A DNA stretch of 64,000 bases from the NCBI RefSeq assembly GCF_004344915.1, contig NZ_SKFG01000018.1, positions 35,114 through 99,113 on the forward strand. Direction: 5' to 3'. The stretch comes from Paenibacillus albiflavus. GTDB lineage: Bacteria; Bacillota; Bacilli; Paenibacillales; NBRC-103111. Shown piece by piece: positions 1-8,333 of this stretch. The notes under the pieces were generated by a model. The model saw only the letters and a program-made list of their open reading frames with translations, was not told the origin of the DNA and did no database searches. The translations under genes and the position numbers were made by a program. Within the stretch, counting starts at the first letter, position 1. Each line of letters opens with the position of its first letter.

Positions 1-1
1 G

Positions 2-388
2 GAAATTACATCCAACAATGAAAAGGCTGTAAATCAAATGATGCAATCCAAATCAGGAGAAATGATTGACAAGCTTGCATCAAGTGGAATAATCAGTTCA
101 GCAACTGCTGAGGCTTGGAAAAAGAGCAAGGAAACCAAAATCGAACTTAAAGCTCCTAGTCAATTGCAGCTTATTATCGACAAAGACGGGAATATCAGAA
201 GTCAGTCCATTGACCTAAAGCTAGCGATCACGGATGAGAATGGCACAACGAATACACATGCCATAACTTTTGAGCAAAGCTATAGCAATATCAATACAGC
301 TCCTGATTTTCAAATGGCTATTCCAGAGAACGCCAAATCTTTTGATGATGTACTTCAATTCCTGGCTCCAAATAAAACGAATAAGTAA
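2..388 (+). CDS. C-terminal part of an unrecognised, probably exported protein (5' end cut by window)
   Basis: The frame is open to the left edge, so the gene starts outside the window; 128 residues are visible. An internal ATG at 38 has no Shine-Dalgarno and is not taken as the start. The visible part has a short helical stretch rich in Lys and Glu. It is followed by alternating polar/hydrophobic segments that look like beta strands (QLQLIIDKDGNIRS, IDLKLAITDENG). This resembles the C-terminal sheet of LppX/LolA-like or DUF6612-type lipoproteins, but I cannot assign a family. The next gene, 87 bases downstream on the same strand, is also exported, so the two may form a transcription unit. 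Confidence 0.6.
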   Translation, partial: EITSNNEKAVNQMMQSKSGEMIDKLASSGIISSATAEAWKKSKETKIELKAPSQLQLIIDKDGNIRSQSIDLKLAITDENGTTNTHAITFEQSYSNINTAPDFQMAIPENAKSFDDVLQFLAPNKTNK

Positions 389-474
389 CATTATTTTAAC
401 CACATGCCTCCTACATCAGGGGGCAAATTTTATAATTCCTAAATACATGCTAATCTAATGGGGGGAGGGATGGT

Positions 475-1557
475 ATGAAGGGATTTTTGCGAATTTTCTT
501 ATGTTTATTATTGATGTTTATCTGTATCTCTCCTCTCATTATAGGAGCAAATGCCGAAGAAAAGTCGATAAGTACAGAGGAAGCCGATATTAGAGAGCTT
601 TTACAGAAGAGTCTTACGATTCAAGAGATCGATCGGGAGCTCGAGAGACTAACGGCAAAGGATGCCAAGCTCGTACAAGCAATGAGCGACAATGAGACCT
701 TGATCAATCAGCAAAAAGAAGAAATGAAAGGCGTTAAAGATAAAGCCGGTAAAATACTTAGGTCCTATTATACAGGTGATCGACCTTCCATTATACAAGT
801 CTTGCTTACAGCCGATTCGTTAAGTGACTTATTTAAAACACTGGAATACATGAATATGATTGTTACGCATGATTCGAGAGTGCTTACAAGCTACAAATCT
901 TCTCAAGAGAAGCTTCAAACTCTGCAGCAGGAGCTTGCCAAGCAGCGTGATGAGCTAGCAACAGCCAAAGCGGATTACATCGCCCAAAAAGAACGCATAC
1001 TCCTGCTGCAAGCAGAACTAGATAATCTTCTTGCCCAAAGCGATAACAAAGATAAATTAATCGAACAAATCAATGCGCTTAATGATCAGTGGCGTACGAA
1101 AGGACTCCCTTTATTTAATCAATATTTAACGGAGCTCTCTAAATCAATGTCCAGCTTCACTGAATTGTTGTCCAAAGACAATTTCAAGTTAACGAGTCTA
1201 AACAGTGCGGAATTTATCATTTCAGATGCACAGCTTAATCAATTCCTGCGATCGAAGAATAAGGTATTTGATAATCTGAACTTTACATTTGAAAATGATT
1301 ATTTCATCGCAGAAGGTCATGAAGACGACATCCAAGTATCCATCAAAGGCACCTATACATTACATGAAGATAAAATCAAATTTGAACTTTTGGGACTTAC
1401 GTTCAATCAATTCGACTTGCCTGACACGACGATCAAAGATTTAAATGAACAATACACTCTCGGCATAGATCCTTCACAGTTCTCATCCATATTTACCGCA
1501 GATGGTGTCGTCGTTGAGCAAGGCAAAATTACAATCAAATTGAAAATGAAATTCTAA
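475..1557 (+). CDS. Secreted coiled-coil protein with PcsB/CwlO-like N-terminal domain, no hydrolase domain
   Basis: 360 residues. The start ATG follows a strong GGGGGGAGGG ribosome site. Residues 1-27 form a signal peptide (hydrophobic core LLLMFICISPLIIG, likely cut after NAEE or nearby). Residues about 35-200 are strongly coiled-coil. They contain the segment ILRSYYTGDRPSIIQVLLTA, typical of the N-terminal regulatory coil of Gram-positive peptidoglycan hydrolases (PcsB, CwlO), which docks on FtsX. The expected CHAP or NlpC/P60 domain is missing. Residues about 235-360 instead form a beta-rich module that I do not recognise. It may therefore be an activator or adaptor at the wall and not an enzyme; that role is inference. 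It converges on ylaK with only 24 bases between stops and no visible terminator. Confidence 0.75.
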   Translation: MKGFLRIFLCLLLMFICISPLIIGANAEEKSISTEEADIRELLQKSLTIQEIDRELERLTAKDAKLVQAMSDNETLINQQKEEMKGVKDKAGKILRSYYTGDRPSIIQVLLTADSLSDLFKTLEYMNMIVTHDSRVLTSYKSSQEKLQTLQQELAKQRDELATAKADYIAQKERILLLQAELDNLLAQSDNKDKLIEQINALNDQWRTKGLPLFNQYLTELSKSMSSFTELLSKDNFKLTSLNSAEFIISDAQLNQFLRSKNKVFDNLNFTFENDYFIAEGHEDDIQVSIKGTYTLHEDKIKFELLGLTFNQFDLPDTTIKDLNEQYTLGIDPSQFSSIFTADGVVVEQGKITIKLKMKF

Positions 1558-1581
1558 ATCAGGCTCTTCGAACCTAACATA

Positions 1582-2913
1582 TCATAACAAATCGGCTGCT
1601 AATTGAGCGAGGTGAGAACGTTCACCTCGCTCTAACATGATATGGCCACTTATGGATTCGGCTTTGAACCTCTCTACTGCATAGGTTAATCCATTGCTCA
1701 TCGCATCCAAATAAGGATGATCGATTTGATTCGGATCACCTAACAAGACGATTTTACTCCCCTCGCCGACACGTGAGACGATTGTCTTTACTTCATGTCT
1801 TGATAAATTCTGCGCTTCATCAATAATGATGAATTGTCCAGGAATAGAGCGGCCACGAATATAAGTCAGGGCTTCTACCTGGATAGAGCCTAATCCTGCC
1901 AATATTTTATCAATATCTCCCGTCTTTTTGGTATCAAATAAGAATTCCAGATTATCGTAAATTGGCTGCATCCAGGGGCGCAGCTTCTCATCCTTCTCCC
2001 CAGGCAAGAAGCCGATATCCTTCCCCATCGGAACAACAGGTCTTGCGATCAGCAGCTTTTTGTATTTATGTTCATCTTCCACCTTCATTAAGCCTGCTGC
2101 GAGTGTTAGAAGGGTTTTGCCTGTTCCTGCCTTCCCGGTCAGCGTGACAAACGGGATATCATCATTCAGAAGCAGTTCAAGCGCCATACGTTGCTGTGCA
2201 TTGCGTGCAGAAATCCCCCAGATCGGATCATTGCTTAAATAAAGTGGCTCAAGCTTCTTCCCATCCGCACTGACTTTAAGGAGGGCAGATTTGGATGTGC
2301 CAAGCTCATCTCTGAGAATAACAAATTCATGAGGAAGTAACGTATAGGGAAGGGATAAACTGGAAATATTCAGAAATCGAAAGGAATAGAATTCATCGAT
2401 TATGGCTGGATGCACCTTTAATGTTGCATATCCCTGATACATTTCGGTTGAATGCACGATCCGGTCGCTTAAATAGTCCTGTGCCGTTAAGCCAAGCACA
2501 TCTGCTTTCACTCGTACTAACGTATCTTTACTGACTACAATAACAGGTCTAGGCTCTGTCTTTGTTTGTTCTTCCAAGTGATAGTTCATGGCGAGCGCAA
2601 GTATGCGATTATCATTCGATAATTCAACGAATAACTCCTCAACCTTGCCAAGTAATCGATGATTCAATTCTACCTTAATAATCCCGCCATTCTCTAAATC
2701 AATACCATCGCTTATTCTGCCTTTAGCTCTTAGTCCATCAAGCAGCCTAGCCACGGTTCGTGCATTGCGCCCTATTTCATCCGCCAATCGCTTCTTCGAA
2801 TCGATTTCCTCCAGTACAACAGCAGGGATAATGACATCATTGTCTTCAAAAGCATAGATCGCATTCGGATCCTGCAGAAGAACATTCGTATCCAATACAT
2901 AGATTTTTCTCAT
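1582..2913 (-). CDS. ylaK: PhoH-family ATPase with N-terminal PIN domain (YlaK type)
   Basis: 443 residues. An N-terminal PIN nuclease domain (residues 1-140, YVLDTNVLLQDP with the first acidic metal ligand) is followed by a PhoH helicase-like NTPase domain. That domain has Walker A GKAGTGKTLL near residue 258, Walker B FIIIDEAQN near 365, and a GDPNQID sensor motif. This PIN-PhoH fusion is the PhoH2 type, thought to act as an RNA helicase and ribonuclease. Gene order with ylaH and typA matches the B. subtilis yla cluster. The start has GGGGGAGGATGACGTTTC before ATG. A terminator hairpin and a small ORF lie directly upstream, suggesting expression by readthrough from a promoter near 3150 (see findings). 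A second PhoH without a PIN domain is at 29144-30127. Confidence 0.9.
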   Translation of the reverse strand: MRKIYVLDTNVLLQDPNAIYAFEDNDVIIPAVVLEEIDSKKRLADEIGRNARTVARLLDGLRAKGRISDGIDLENGGIIKVELNHRLLGKVEELFVELSNDNRILALAMNYHLEEQTKTEPRPVIVVSKDTLVRVKADVLGLTAQDYLSDRIVHSTEMYQGYATLKVHPAIIDEFYSFRFLNISSLSLPYTLLPHEFVILRDELGTSKSALLKVSADGKKLEPLYLSNDPIWGISARNAQQRMALELLLNDDIPFVTLTGKAGTGKTLLTLAAGLMKVEDEHKYKKLLIARPVVPMGKDIGFLPGEKDEKLRPWMQPIYDNLEFLFDTKKTGDIDKILAGLGSIQVEALTYIRGRSIPGQFIIIDEAQNLSRHEVKTIVSRVGEGSKIVLLGDPNQIDHPYLDAMSNGLTYAVERFKAESISGHIMLERGERSHLAQLAADLL

Positions 2914-2950
2914 GAAACGTCATCCTCCCCCAATAGGCTGATTACACTGA

Positions 2951-3106
2951 TTATTGTTTTGAACCACTAAAAAAGCCCAGACGGAGTTCACCGTCTAGGC
3001 TTAATTCACCATTGCATATGGAATCGATCTGCAGCGCAAAGCAACTTGGTTTAGAACGCTGATCGAAAAACAATTGATCCGTAAGAGAAGTGATTGCTTC
3101 AGCCAT
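2951..3106 (-). CDS. Small ORF (51 aa) running through a terminator; candidate leader peptide
   Basis: ATG at 3106 is preceded by a near-perfect Shine-Dalgarno (AGGAGG, 7-base spacing). A plausible promoter lies upstream (TGGAAT, 17 bases, TATAAT). The protein begins MAEAITSLTDQLFFDQRSKP and has two cysteines. No family is recognised. Its last 20 or so codons overlap a 12-bp terminator hairpin and its U tract, and the stop codon lies beyond the U tract. A transcript ended there would therefore have no stop codon. ylaK starts 37 bases after the stop. It could be a real small protein, a leader peptide controlling ylaK, or a chance frame. The ribosome site and promoter favour translation. Confidence 0.5.
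   Translation of the reverse strand: MAEAITSLTDQLFFDQRSKPSCFALQIDSICNGELSLDGELRLGFFSGSKQ
2969..3002 (-). terminator. Intrinsic terminator or attenuator upstream of ylaK
   Basis: On the minus strand the arms AAGCCTAGACGG and CCGTCTGGGCTT pair over 12 bp (one G-U), with a 6-base loop and a run of six T. It sits inside the 51-codon small ORF, about 55 bases before ylaK. Confidence 0.8.
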
Positions 3107-3144
3107 CAATTAACCTCCTACTGCCGGTTTCGAATTCCACTTTA

Positions 3145-3185
3145 GGAATATTATAACATATGGACATAGGGGATTCCATGTGAAA
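3145..3185 (-). promoter_or_regulatory. Probable sigma-A promoter for the small ORF and ylaK
   Basis: The minus strand has TGGAAT, a 17-base spacer and a perfect TATAAT, ending about 40 bases before the start of the 51-codon ORF. The -35 is only a partial match. Confidence 0.4.
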
Positions 3186-3202
3186 ATGTCCACTGTAAAC
3201 GC

Positions 3203-3475
3203 TTAATTATACTTGGGATTCGAATTAATATCAGAGAGAAGCTTCTCAGCTAATTCCCGATCATATTTAAGCTCAAGTTGCCTACCTTCTTGCGTATATT
3301 GAATGTAATAAGCATGATCATCTGTTCGATCTACTACATAATGATCAAGCTTATGATCTTCAGTCAGGATTGTTTCAAAAAACTGAAGGGTTTCAGTAGC
3401 CGCGCCATCATCCGTGCGTGCATCTGAAACTATTTTCATTTGCAGCCAATTAAAAATAGCATCTTCAAGCTTCAT
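3203..3475 (-). CDS. Uncharacterised small protein in the yla cluster
   Basis: 90 residues, soluble, without signal peptide or membrane segment. It is acidic, with a mixed helix and strand pattern (HKLDHYVVDRTDDHAYYIQYTQ). The start codon follows immediately after the ylaH stop, and AGAGGG in the ylaH 3' end acts as ribosome site, so the two are co-translated. No family is recognised. Its position corresponds to ylaI of B. subtilis, but it lacks the cysteine pairs of a zinc ribbon and is probably not YlaI. Confidence 0.7.
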   Translation of the reverse strand: MKLEDAIFNWLQMKIVSDARTDDGAATETLQFFETILTEDHKLDHYVVDRTDDHAYYIQYTQEGRQLELKYDRELAEKLLSDINSNPKYN

Positions 3476-3772
3476 CTACGCTTTTCCCTCTTTCTTGTGG
3501 CTTCGATCCTCAATAAAATGACGTACACGCACAATCAGCATCAACAATATAGCTACACCTAAACAAAGGATAATCGGTAATCTACCAAGCACTTGGAAGA
3601 ATAGCAACATAACTGAACCAATGGCAATAATGACATATACGAGAATTGTTTTGCCAATTGATAGTTTCTGCTGCACACGAAATACTTTGTTGTAAACAAA
3701 TGCAACAAACACGAAAATTATGAAAAATGTAATGAAAGGATGGTTCAAAAACCATTCATTCAGCGCAGCCAT
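3476..3772 (-). CDS. ylaH: YlaH-like membrane protein
   Basis: 98 residues with three hydrophobic segments: ITFFIIFVFVAFVYNKVF near the N-terminus, ILVYVIIAIGSVMLLFFQ, and LPIILCLGVAILLMLIV. A basic tail, RSHKKEGKA, follows and is likely cytoplasmic. The N-terminus (NEWFLNHPFITF) and the position immediately downstream of typA match the YlaH family. The molecular function is unknown. The start has AAGGAGCTGAGGTA before ATG. It is translationally coupled to the 90-residue gene that follows. Confidence 0.75.
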   Translation of the reverse strand: MAALNEWFLNHPFITFFIIFVFVAFVYNKVFRVQQKLSIGKTILVYVIIAIGSVMLLFFQVLGRLPIILCLGVAILLMLIVRVRHFIEDRSHKKEGKA

Positions 3773-3811
3773 TACCTCAGCTCCTTATCATTAGAAAATA
3801 GTACAAGAATA

Positions 3812-3847
3812 AACAGCTTTGCCGCCCCATATAGGACGGCCGCTGTT
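3812..3847 (-). terminator. Probable terminator after typA
   Basis: On the minus strand AACAGC/GCTGTT closes an inner CCGTCC/GGGCGG stem with loop TATAT, followed by TTATTCTT. The U tract is imperfect, so some readthrough into ylaH is likely. Confidence 0.55.
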
Positions 3848-3870
3848 CACTCTATTCCATTATACAATAT

Positions 3871-5712
3871 TTATATGTTTACATCAGCACTTTTACGATG
3901 TTTCTCTGCACGTTCGCGCTCACTCTTGTTCAAGATTTTCTTGCGAAGACGAATGGACTTCGGTGTAATTTCACAATATTCATCATCGTTCAAGTACTCA
4001 AGTGCCTGCTCCATGGAATGCAGACGCGGCGCTTTCAACGTTACCGTACCTTCTTTAGTAGCGGAACGAACGTTAGTTAATTGCTTCTCTTTACAAATAT
4101 TTACAATGATGTCATTCTCACGCGTATGCTCACCAACGATCATACCTTCATAGACTTCAGTTCCTGGGGTAACGAACAGAATTCCACGATCCTCAACACC
4201 AAGCATACCGTAGAATGTAGTTGAACCTGTCTCTGAAGACACAAGCACACCTTGATGTCTGCCGCCAAGACCAGAACCTTGATAAGGACCATAGGAATCA
4301 AATGCATGGTTTAGTACGCCATAACCTTTTGTCAATGTCAAGAAATACGTTCTGTAACCGATAAGACCGCGAGCTGGAATCTTGAATTCCAAACGAACAT
4401 TACCATTGCCGTTATTGACCATATTGACCATCTCGGCTTTGCGTGTTCCTAGGCTCTCCATTACCGCACCCATGCTTTCCTCAGGAACATCAATAATCAA
4501 GTGCTCGATCGGCTCCATCTTCTGTCCATCGATTTCACGAATGATTACTTCTGGTTTGGATACTTGCAATTCATAACCTTCACGACGCATATTCTCAATC
4601 AGAATACCAAGGTGAAGCTCACCACGACCTGAAACGACAAATGCATCTGGAGAATCCGTTTCATCTACACGAAGCGATACATCCGTTTCTAGTTCTTTGA
4701 ATAGACGTTCACGAATCTTACGTGAAGTGATCCATTTGCCTTCTTTACCTGCAAATGGGGAGTTATTCACAAGGAATGTCATTTGCAAAGTAGGCTCGTC
4801 AATTTTCAGAACAGGAAGTGCCTCTGGATTAGCTGGGTCTGCAATGGTTTCACCAATGTTAATGTCTTTGATACCCGAAATAGCAACGATATCACCGCCT
4901 GCTGCTTCTTCGATCTCGATACGTTTTAGTCCTTGGAAGCCGAACAGCTTCTCGACACGACCTTGCTTAACATTACCCTCGCGAGTACATATAGCAACAA
5001 CTTGTCCTTGGCGAACCTTACCACGATTGACACGACCAATCGCAACACGGCCTAAATATTCATTATAATCCATCAAAGTGACTAGGAATTGTAGGGACTG
5101 ATTAATATCCTCAGTTGGGGAAGGAATATGTTCAATAATGGTCTCATAAAGTGCCTGCATGTTCTCATCTTGCTTCTCAGGATCAAGCGATGATGTACCT
5201 TGCAATGCAGAAGCATACACAACGGGGAATTCTAATTGTTCTTCACTAGCGTCTAATTCGATGAAAAGATCTAGCACTTCATCAATAACCTCATGCGGTC
5301 TTGCTGCAGGACGGTCAATTTTGTTTACAACAACAATCGGTGTTAAATTCTGTTCCAGCGCTTTACGCAAAACGAATTTCGTTTGTGGCATTGTACCTTC
5401 GAATGCATCGACTACAAGCAGAACGCCATCAACCATTTTCATGATACGCTCAACTTCACCGCCAAAGTCGGCGTGTCCTGGTGTATCTACGATGTTAATT
5501 AAATAATCTTTATACTGGATTGCTGTATTTTTAGCTAGGATTGTAATGCCGCGTTCACGTTCAATATCATTAGAATCCATCGCGCGTTCTTGTAACTGTT
5601 CATTACTGCGGAATGTTCCAGATTGTTGAAGCAGCTTGTCAACGAGTGTTGTTTTACCATGATCGACGTGGGCGATAATCGCAATGTTTTTTATTTTATC
5701 TCTTGCATGCAT
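3871..5712 (-). CDS. typA: Translational GTPase TypA/BipA
   Basis: 613 residues; B. subtilis TypA is 612. The start chosen is the ATG that encodes MHARDKIKNIAIIAHVDHGK, preceded by GAGAGGGAATTGAGACAT. The open frame runs further upstream but without support. G motifs are all present: AHVDHGKTTL (G1), DTPGHADF (G3), VVNKIDRP (G4). These are followed by EF-G-like domains II, III and V and the BipA-specific C-terminal domain. TypA binds 70S ribosomes and helps large-subunit assembly and stress or cold adaptation. It has its own promoter, and a hairpin lies in its leader. Confidence 0.97.
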   Translation of the reverse strand: MHARDKIKNIAIIAHVDHGKTTLVDKLLQQSGTFRSNEQLQERAMDSNDIERERGITILAKNTAIQYKDYLINIVDTPGHADFGGEVERIMKMVDGVLLVVDAFEGTMPQTKFVLRKALEQNLTPIVVVNKIDRPAARPHEVIDEVLDLFIELDASEEQLEFPVVYASALQGTSSLDPEKQDENMQALYETIIEHIPSPTEDINQSLQFLVTLMDYNEYLGRVAIGRVNRGKVRQGQVVAICTREGNVKQGRVEKLFGFQGLKRIEIEEAAGGDIVAISGIKDINIGETIADPANPEALPVLKIDEPTLQMTFLVNNSPFAGKEGKWITSRKIRERLFKELETDVSLRVDETDSPDAFVVSGRGELHLGILIENMRREGYELQVSKPEVIIREIDGQKMEPIEHLIIDVPEESMGAVMESLGTRKAEMVNMVNNGNGNVRLEFKIPARGLIGYRTYFLTLTKGYGVLNHAFDSYGPYQGSGLGGRHQGVLVSSETGSTTFYGMLGVEDRGILFVTPGTEVYEGMIVGEHTRENDIIVNICKEKQLTNVRSATKEGTVTLKAPRLHSMEQALEYLNDDEYCEITPKSIRLRKKILNKSERERAEKHRKSADVNI

Positions 5713-5743
5713 ATGTCTCAATTCCCTCTCTATACCACAAAAT

Positions 5744-5768
5744 AAGCGCCGGACTTTTTCCGACGCTT
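5744..5768 (-). promoter_or_regulatory. Hairpin in the typA 5' leader (attenuator-like)
   Basis: The minus strand reads AAGCGTCGGA, loop AAAAG, TCCGGCGCTT (10 bp with one G-U), then ATTTTGTGG. It lies between the predicted typA promoter and its ribosome site. It could terminate the upstream membrane-protein gene, attenuate typA, or both; the U tract is weak. Confidence 0.5.
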
Positions 5769-5781
5769 GTGAACCTATATT

Positions 5782-5810
5782 AGTATATCCTCTAATTGTA
5801 AAAAAGGCAA
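5782..5810 (-). promoter_or_regulatory. Predicted sigma-A promoter of typA
   Basis: The minus strand has TTGCCT, a 17-base spacer and TATACT. The expected start of transcription is about 5775, leaving a 60-base leader that includes the hairpin at 5744-5768. Confidence 0.5.
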
Positions 5811-5818
5811 GAAAATAC

Positions 5819-6301
5819 TTACCAAATTTTCGGCTTACGCACAATAATAAACAAGCCAGTTAGGATCAGAAGTGCGATAATCAAGTAAATACCAATTGTA
5901 ACCAGTAACGTCATTCCGAACAAGACAATGGACACGATTCCTAAGATAGAAGAGGCAATCAAGAGTCCTCGTTCATTGTCTCTGCTAAAGGTATACATTT
6001 CGTATAGACCAATCGCCACACCCAAAATGAAACCAGGCCATAAGTATTTCATTAAACTCCAACTAAAGATGTTGCAGAACAAGAAGATAACTCCATAAGT
6101 TGTCAATATTCCCCCAGGAACTAGAAGACCTACAGGCAATAATCCACCGAAATAAAGAAAGTGGAATGCAGCACCAAGAGCAATGAGAAGTAACGGCCAA
6201 AGCAAGATTCCGATAAAACTAAATACGCCTAATTTACCAAGCAGCAAAATAATCGCTACAACAATCAGCAGGATACCGATTGAATAATTTCTACGATTCA
6301 T
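5819..6301 (-). CDS. Membrane protein, LiaF/DUF5668-like transmembrane module
   Basis: 160 residues, almost entirely hydrophobic. It has about six membrane segments, starting with SIGILLIVVAIILLLGKLGV followed by a tryptophan-proline turn (LLWPLLLIALGA). That turn recurs at YLWPGFILGVAIGL. This paired LWP pattern is typical of the membrane half of LiaF/LiaI and DUF5668 proteins linked to envelope stress. No soluble C-terminal domain is present, and it ends with a short basic tail (VRKPKIW). The start ATG at 6301 has GAGGGGAGAAATCAG upstream. Function is not established. Confidence 0.75.
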   Translation of the reverse strand: MNRRNYSIGILLIVVAIILLLGKLGVFSFIGILLWPLLLIALGAAFHFLYFGGLLPVGLLVPGGILTTYGVIFLFCNIFSWSLMKYLWPGFILGVAIGLYEMYTFSRDNERGLLIASSILGIVSIVLFGMTLLVTIGIYLIIALLILTGLFIIVRKPKIW

Positions 6302-6401
6302 CTGATTTCTCCCCTCTGAATAATTAACAAGTTCGACATTGATCTACAGTTAGTTTAACTGATATTGGATAAAATTTCTACTAGACCTAGGTCGGACTTC
6401 G

Positions 6402-7079
6402 TTAACGAGTTGTAACATGCGGTATATTTTTACGATTAGCCCATTTCTTAATTAGACCAATGATAATGACAAATGCTCCTCCTGCAATCGGAATCAACCA
6501 ATGAGGAATATACTGATCGACATATGGTGCCACTTTAATATCATTCGTAAACATTTCGCCTGCTGTATAGCCAAGTATTCCCGCTCCAAGAAACACAAAG
6601 ATTGGAAACCGATGAAGTAGCTTCATCACGACACTGCTCCCCCATATAATTAGCGGAATACTAAGCGATATACCCAAAATAATAATGGCGATATCATTCT
6701 TTGCCATTGCCGCAATGGCCAGCACATTATCCAGACTCATGATAAAATCTGCAAGAATAATCGTTCGAACTGCTTTGCCAAGTGAACTGGCTACTGCTAT
6801 ATTTCTGCCGCTATCATCTTCAATCAGCAGCTTGATGGCAATCCATATTAACAGAATCGAGCCCACAGCCTGGATGTAGGGAATACCGAGGATCGATACA
6901 GCTACCAGCGTCAGGATAAGCCGTAGCCCGATCGCACCGAATGCTCCCCACCAAATCGCTTGCGTCCTTTGTACTGCAGGCAAATTCTTGCTTGCCATTG
7001 CAATAACAACTGCGTTATCTCCACTGAGCACGATATTTACAATTAAAATTTGGAAAAACAAGAGAATGCTTTCCCACAT
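6402..7079 (-). CDS. TerC-family integral membrane protein (YjbE-like)
   Basis: 225 residues with seven predicted membrane helices. The two TerC signature repeats are clear: NIVLSGDNAVVIAMA near residue 15 and DFIMSLDNVLAIAAMA near 111. Each carries an acidic residue followed by Asp-Asn within a helix. Related proteins (YjbE/MeeF, YceF/MeeY) export manganese or load it onto exported proteins, so metal efflux is the likely role. The gap upstream is only 45 bases and holds no yybP-ykoY manganese riboswitch. The gene probably follows thiI transcription or has a small promoter. It starts with a GGGAGGCAACT ribosome site. Confidence 0.85.
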   Translation of the reverse strand: MWESILLFFQILIVNIVLSGDNAVVIAMASKNLPAVQRTQAIWWGAFGAIGLRLILTLVAVSILGIPYIQAVGSILLIWIAIKLLIEDDSGRNIAVASSLGKAVRTIILADFIMSLDNVLAIAAMAKNDIAIIILGISLSIPLIIWGSSVVMKLLHRFPIFVFLGAGILGYTAGEMFTNDIKVAPYVDQYIPHWLIPIAGGAFVIIIGLIKKWANRKNIPHVTTR

Positions 7080-7124
7080 ATAGTTGCCTCCCGTCAGCGT
7101 ACTGACGATTGCTAGGCTAGAATT

Positions 7125-8333
7125 TTAGAATAAATGCATCGTTTCCTCAGCGGCTTCGGATTGTGGTTTCACGACTAGTGTTTCTGTGCCCCGTATCGCT
7201 TCTTCTATTAGTTCAGGCAAGAAATCAAATGTTTCTTCGATATGGAACACAACATTCAAATTCGGATTCGTTGCAGGTGATTTAGGCAAGAAAAGCGTGC
7301 AGCAATCGTCGTACGGTAAAATTGAAGTTTCATACGTATCGATCTTTTCTGCAATGCGAATAATCTCCGTCTTATCCATTGTAATCAAAGGCTGAATGAT
7401 CGGCAGATTAACAACACGGCCAATTGCATTCATGCTAGCGAGCGTTTGTGAAGCAACCTGTCCAAGACTTTCTCCGGTAACAAGCGCCCCCGCTCCGTTC
7501 TGCTCAGCTAATCGCTCTGCTATTCGATACATAGCACGACGCATGAACGTAATCATAAAATTACCCTTATGCGCTTCATGCAATCTTGTCTGAATTTCTG
7601 TAAAAGGAACGAGATGCAGCTTGATTTCTCCAGCATACTCCGAGAGCTTCCGAGTTAAGTCTATTACCTTCTGCTTAGCACGTTCACTTGTATACGGATA
7701 ACTATGGAAATGAACCGCTTCAATTGCAAGCCCTTTGCGCATTGCGAACCAACCAGCGACAGGCGAATCGATTCCTCCTGATAAGAGCAGCATCCCTTTG
7801 CCATTCGTACCGAGCGGAAATCCCCCAGTACCTGGTATAACCTCTGAATACAATAAAGATTTGGTTTCGCGAATTTCGACTCGAATATTAATCTCTGGAT
7901 GATGTACATCAACTTTTAAATTCGGTGTTTCATCCAAAACATGGCCGCCCACTAAATAATTCATTTGATGAGAGTCATGCGGAAACTTCTTATTCGCTCT
8001 TCGAACAGACACTTTGAATGTTTCCGGTGCTTTAGCTTGTGCACGGAATATCGATAAAGCGAGGTTTTGAATCGCTTGAACCTCATTATCTGTCGTATAG
8101 GCAGGTGAGTACGAACGAATTCCAAATACTTTTTGAAGAACTTCACTCACATGCTCGTAACAATTTTTTACATTCTCTATATACAGTCTGCCAAACTCGC
8201 TAGAATACGTAATTTCCTCATGCTCAGATAATAATCTTTGAATTTGCTTAGTTACACTTTGCTCGAATTTTTTACGGTTACGTCCTTTGAGTGTCAATTC
8301 ACCAAAACGGACTAACATGATGTCAGGATACAT
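7125..8333 (-). CDS. thiI: tRNA 4-thiouridine / thiamine sulfurtransferase ThiI
   Basis: 402 residues from the ATG at 8333, chosen for its GAGGGGAGAGATCGTG ribosome site. The longer open frame upstream is unsupported. An N-terminal ferredoxin-like domain is followed by a THUMP domain (about 60-165). A PP-loop adenylation domain begins with LLLSGGIDSPVAGW. There is no C-terminal rhodanese domain, as in other Firmicutes. ThiI adenylates U8 of tRNA and transfers sulfur from a cysteine desulfurase. The start overlaps the desulfurase stop as TGATG, so the enzyme and its sulfur donor are translationally coupled. Confidence 0.95.
   Translation of the reverse strand: MYPDIMLVRFGELTLKGRNRKKFEQSVTKQIQRLLSEHEEITYSSEFGRLYIENVKNCYEHVSEVLQKVFGIRSYSPAYTTDNEVQAIQNLALSIFRAQAKAPETFKVSVRRANKKFPHDSHQMNYLVGGHVLDETPNLKVDVHHPEINIRVEIRETKSLLYSEVIPGTGGFPLGTNGKGMLLLSGGIDSPVAGWFAMRKGLAIEAVHFHSYPYTSERAKQKVIDLTRKLSEYAGEIKLHLVPFTEIQTRLHEAHKGNFMITFMRRAMYRIAERLAEQNGAGALVTGESLGQVASQTLASMNAIGRVVNLPIIQPLITMDKTEIIRIAEKIDTYETSILPYDDCCTLFLPKSPATNPNLNVVFHIEETFDFLPELIEEAIRGTETLVVKPQSEAAEETMHLF

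Noticed and set aside
2951..3106. ArfA/BrfA-like ribosome rescue factor encoded by a non-stop mRNA
   Set aside because: The geometry fits, but the protein lacks the basic C-terminal tail such factors need.
7080..7124. Manganese (yybP-ykoY) riboswitch before the TerC-family gene
   Set aside because: Only 45 bases lie between the genes and no riboswitch core is seen.
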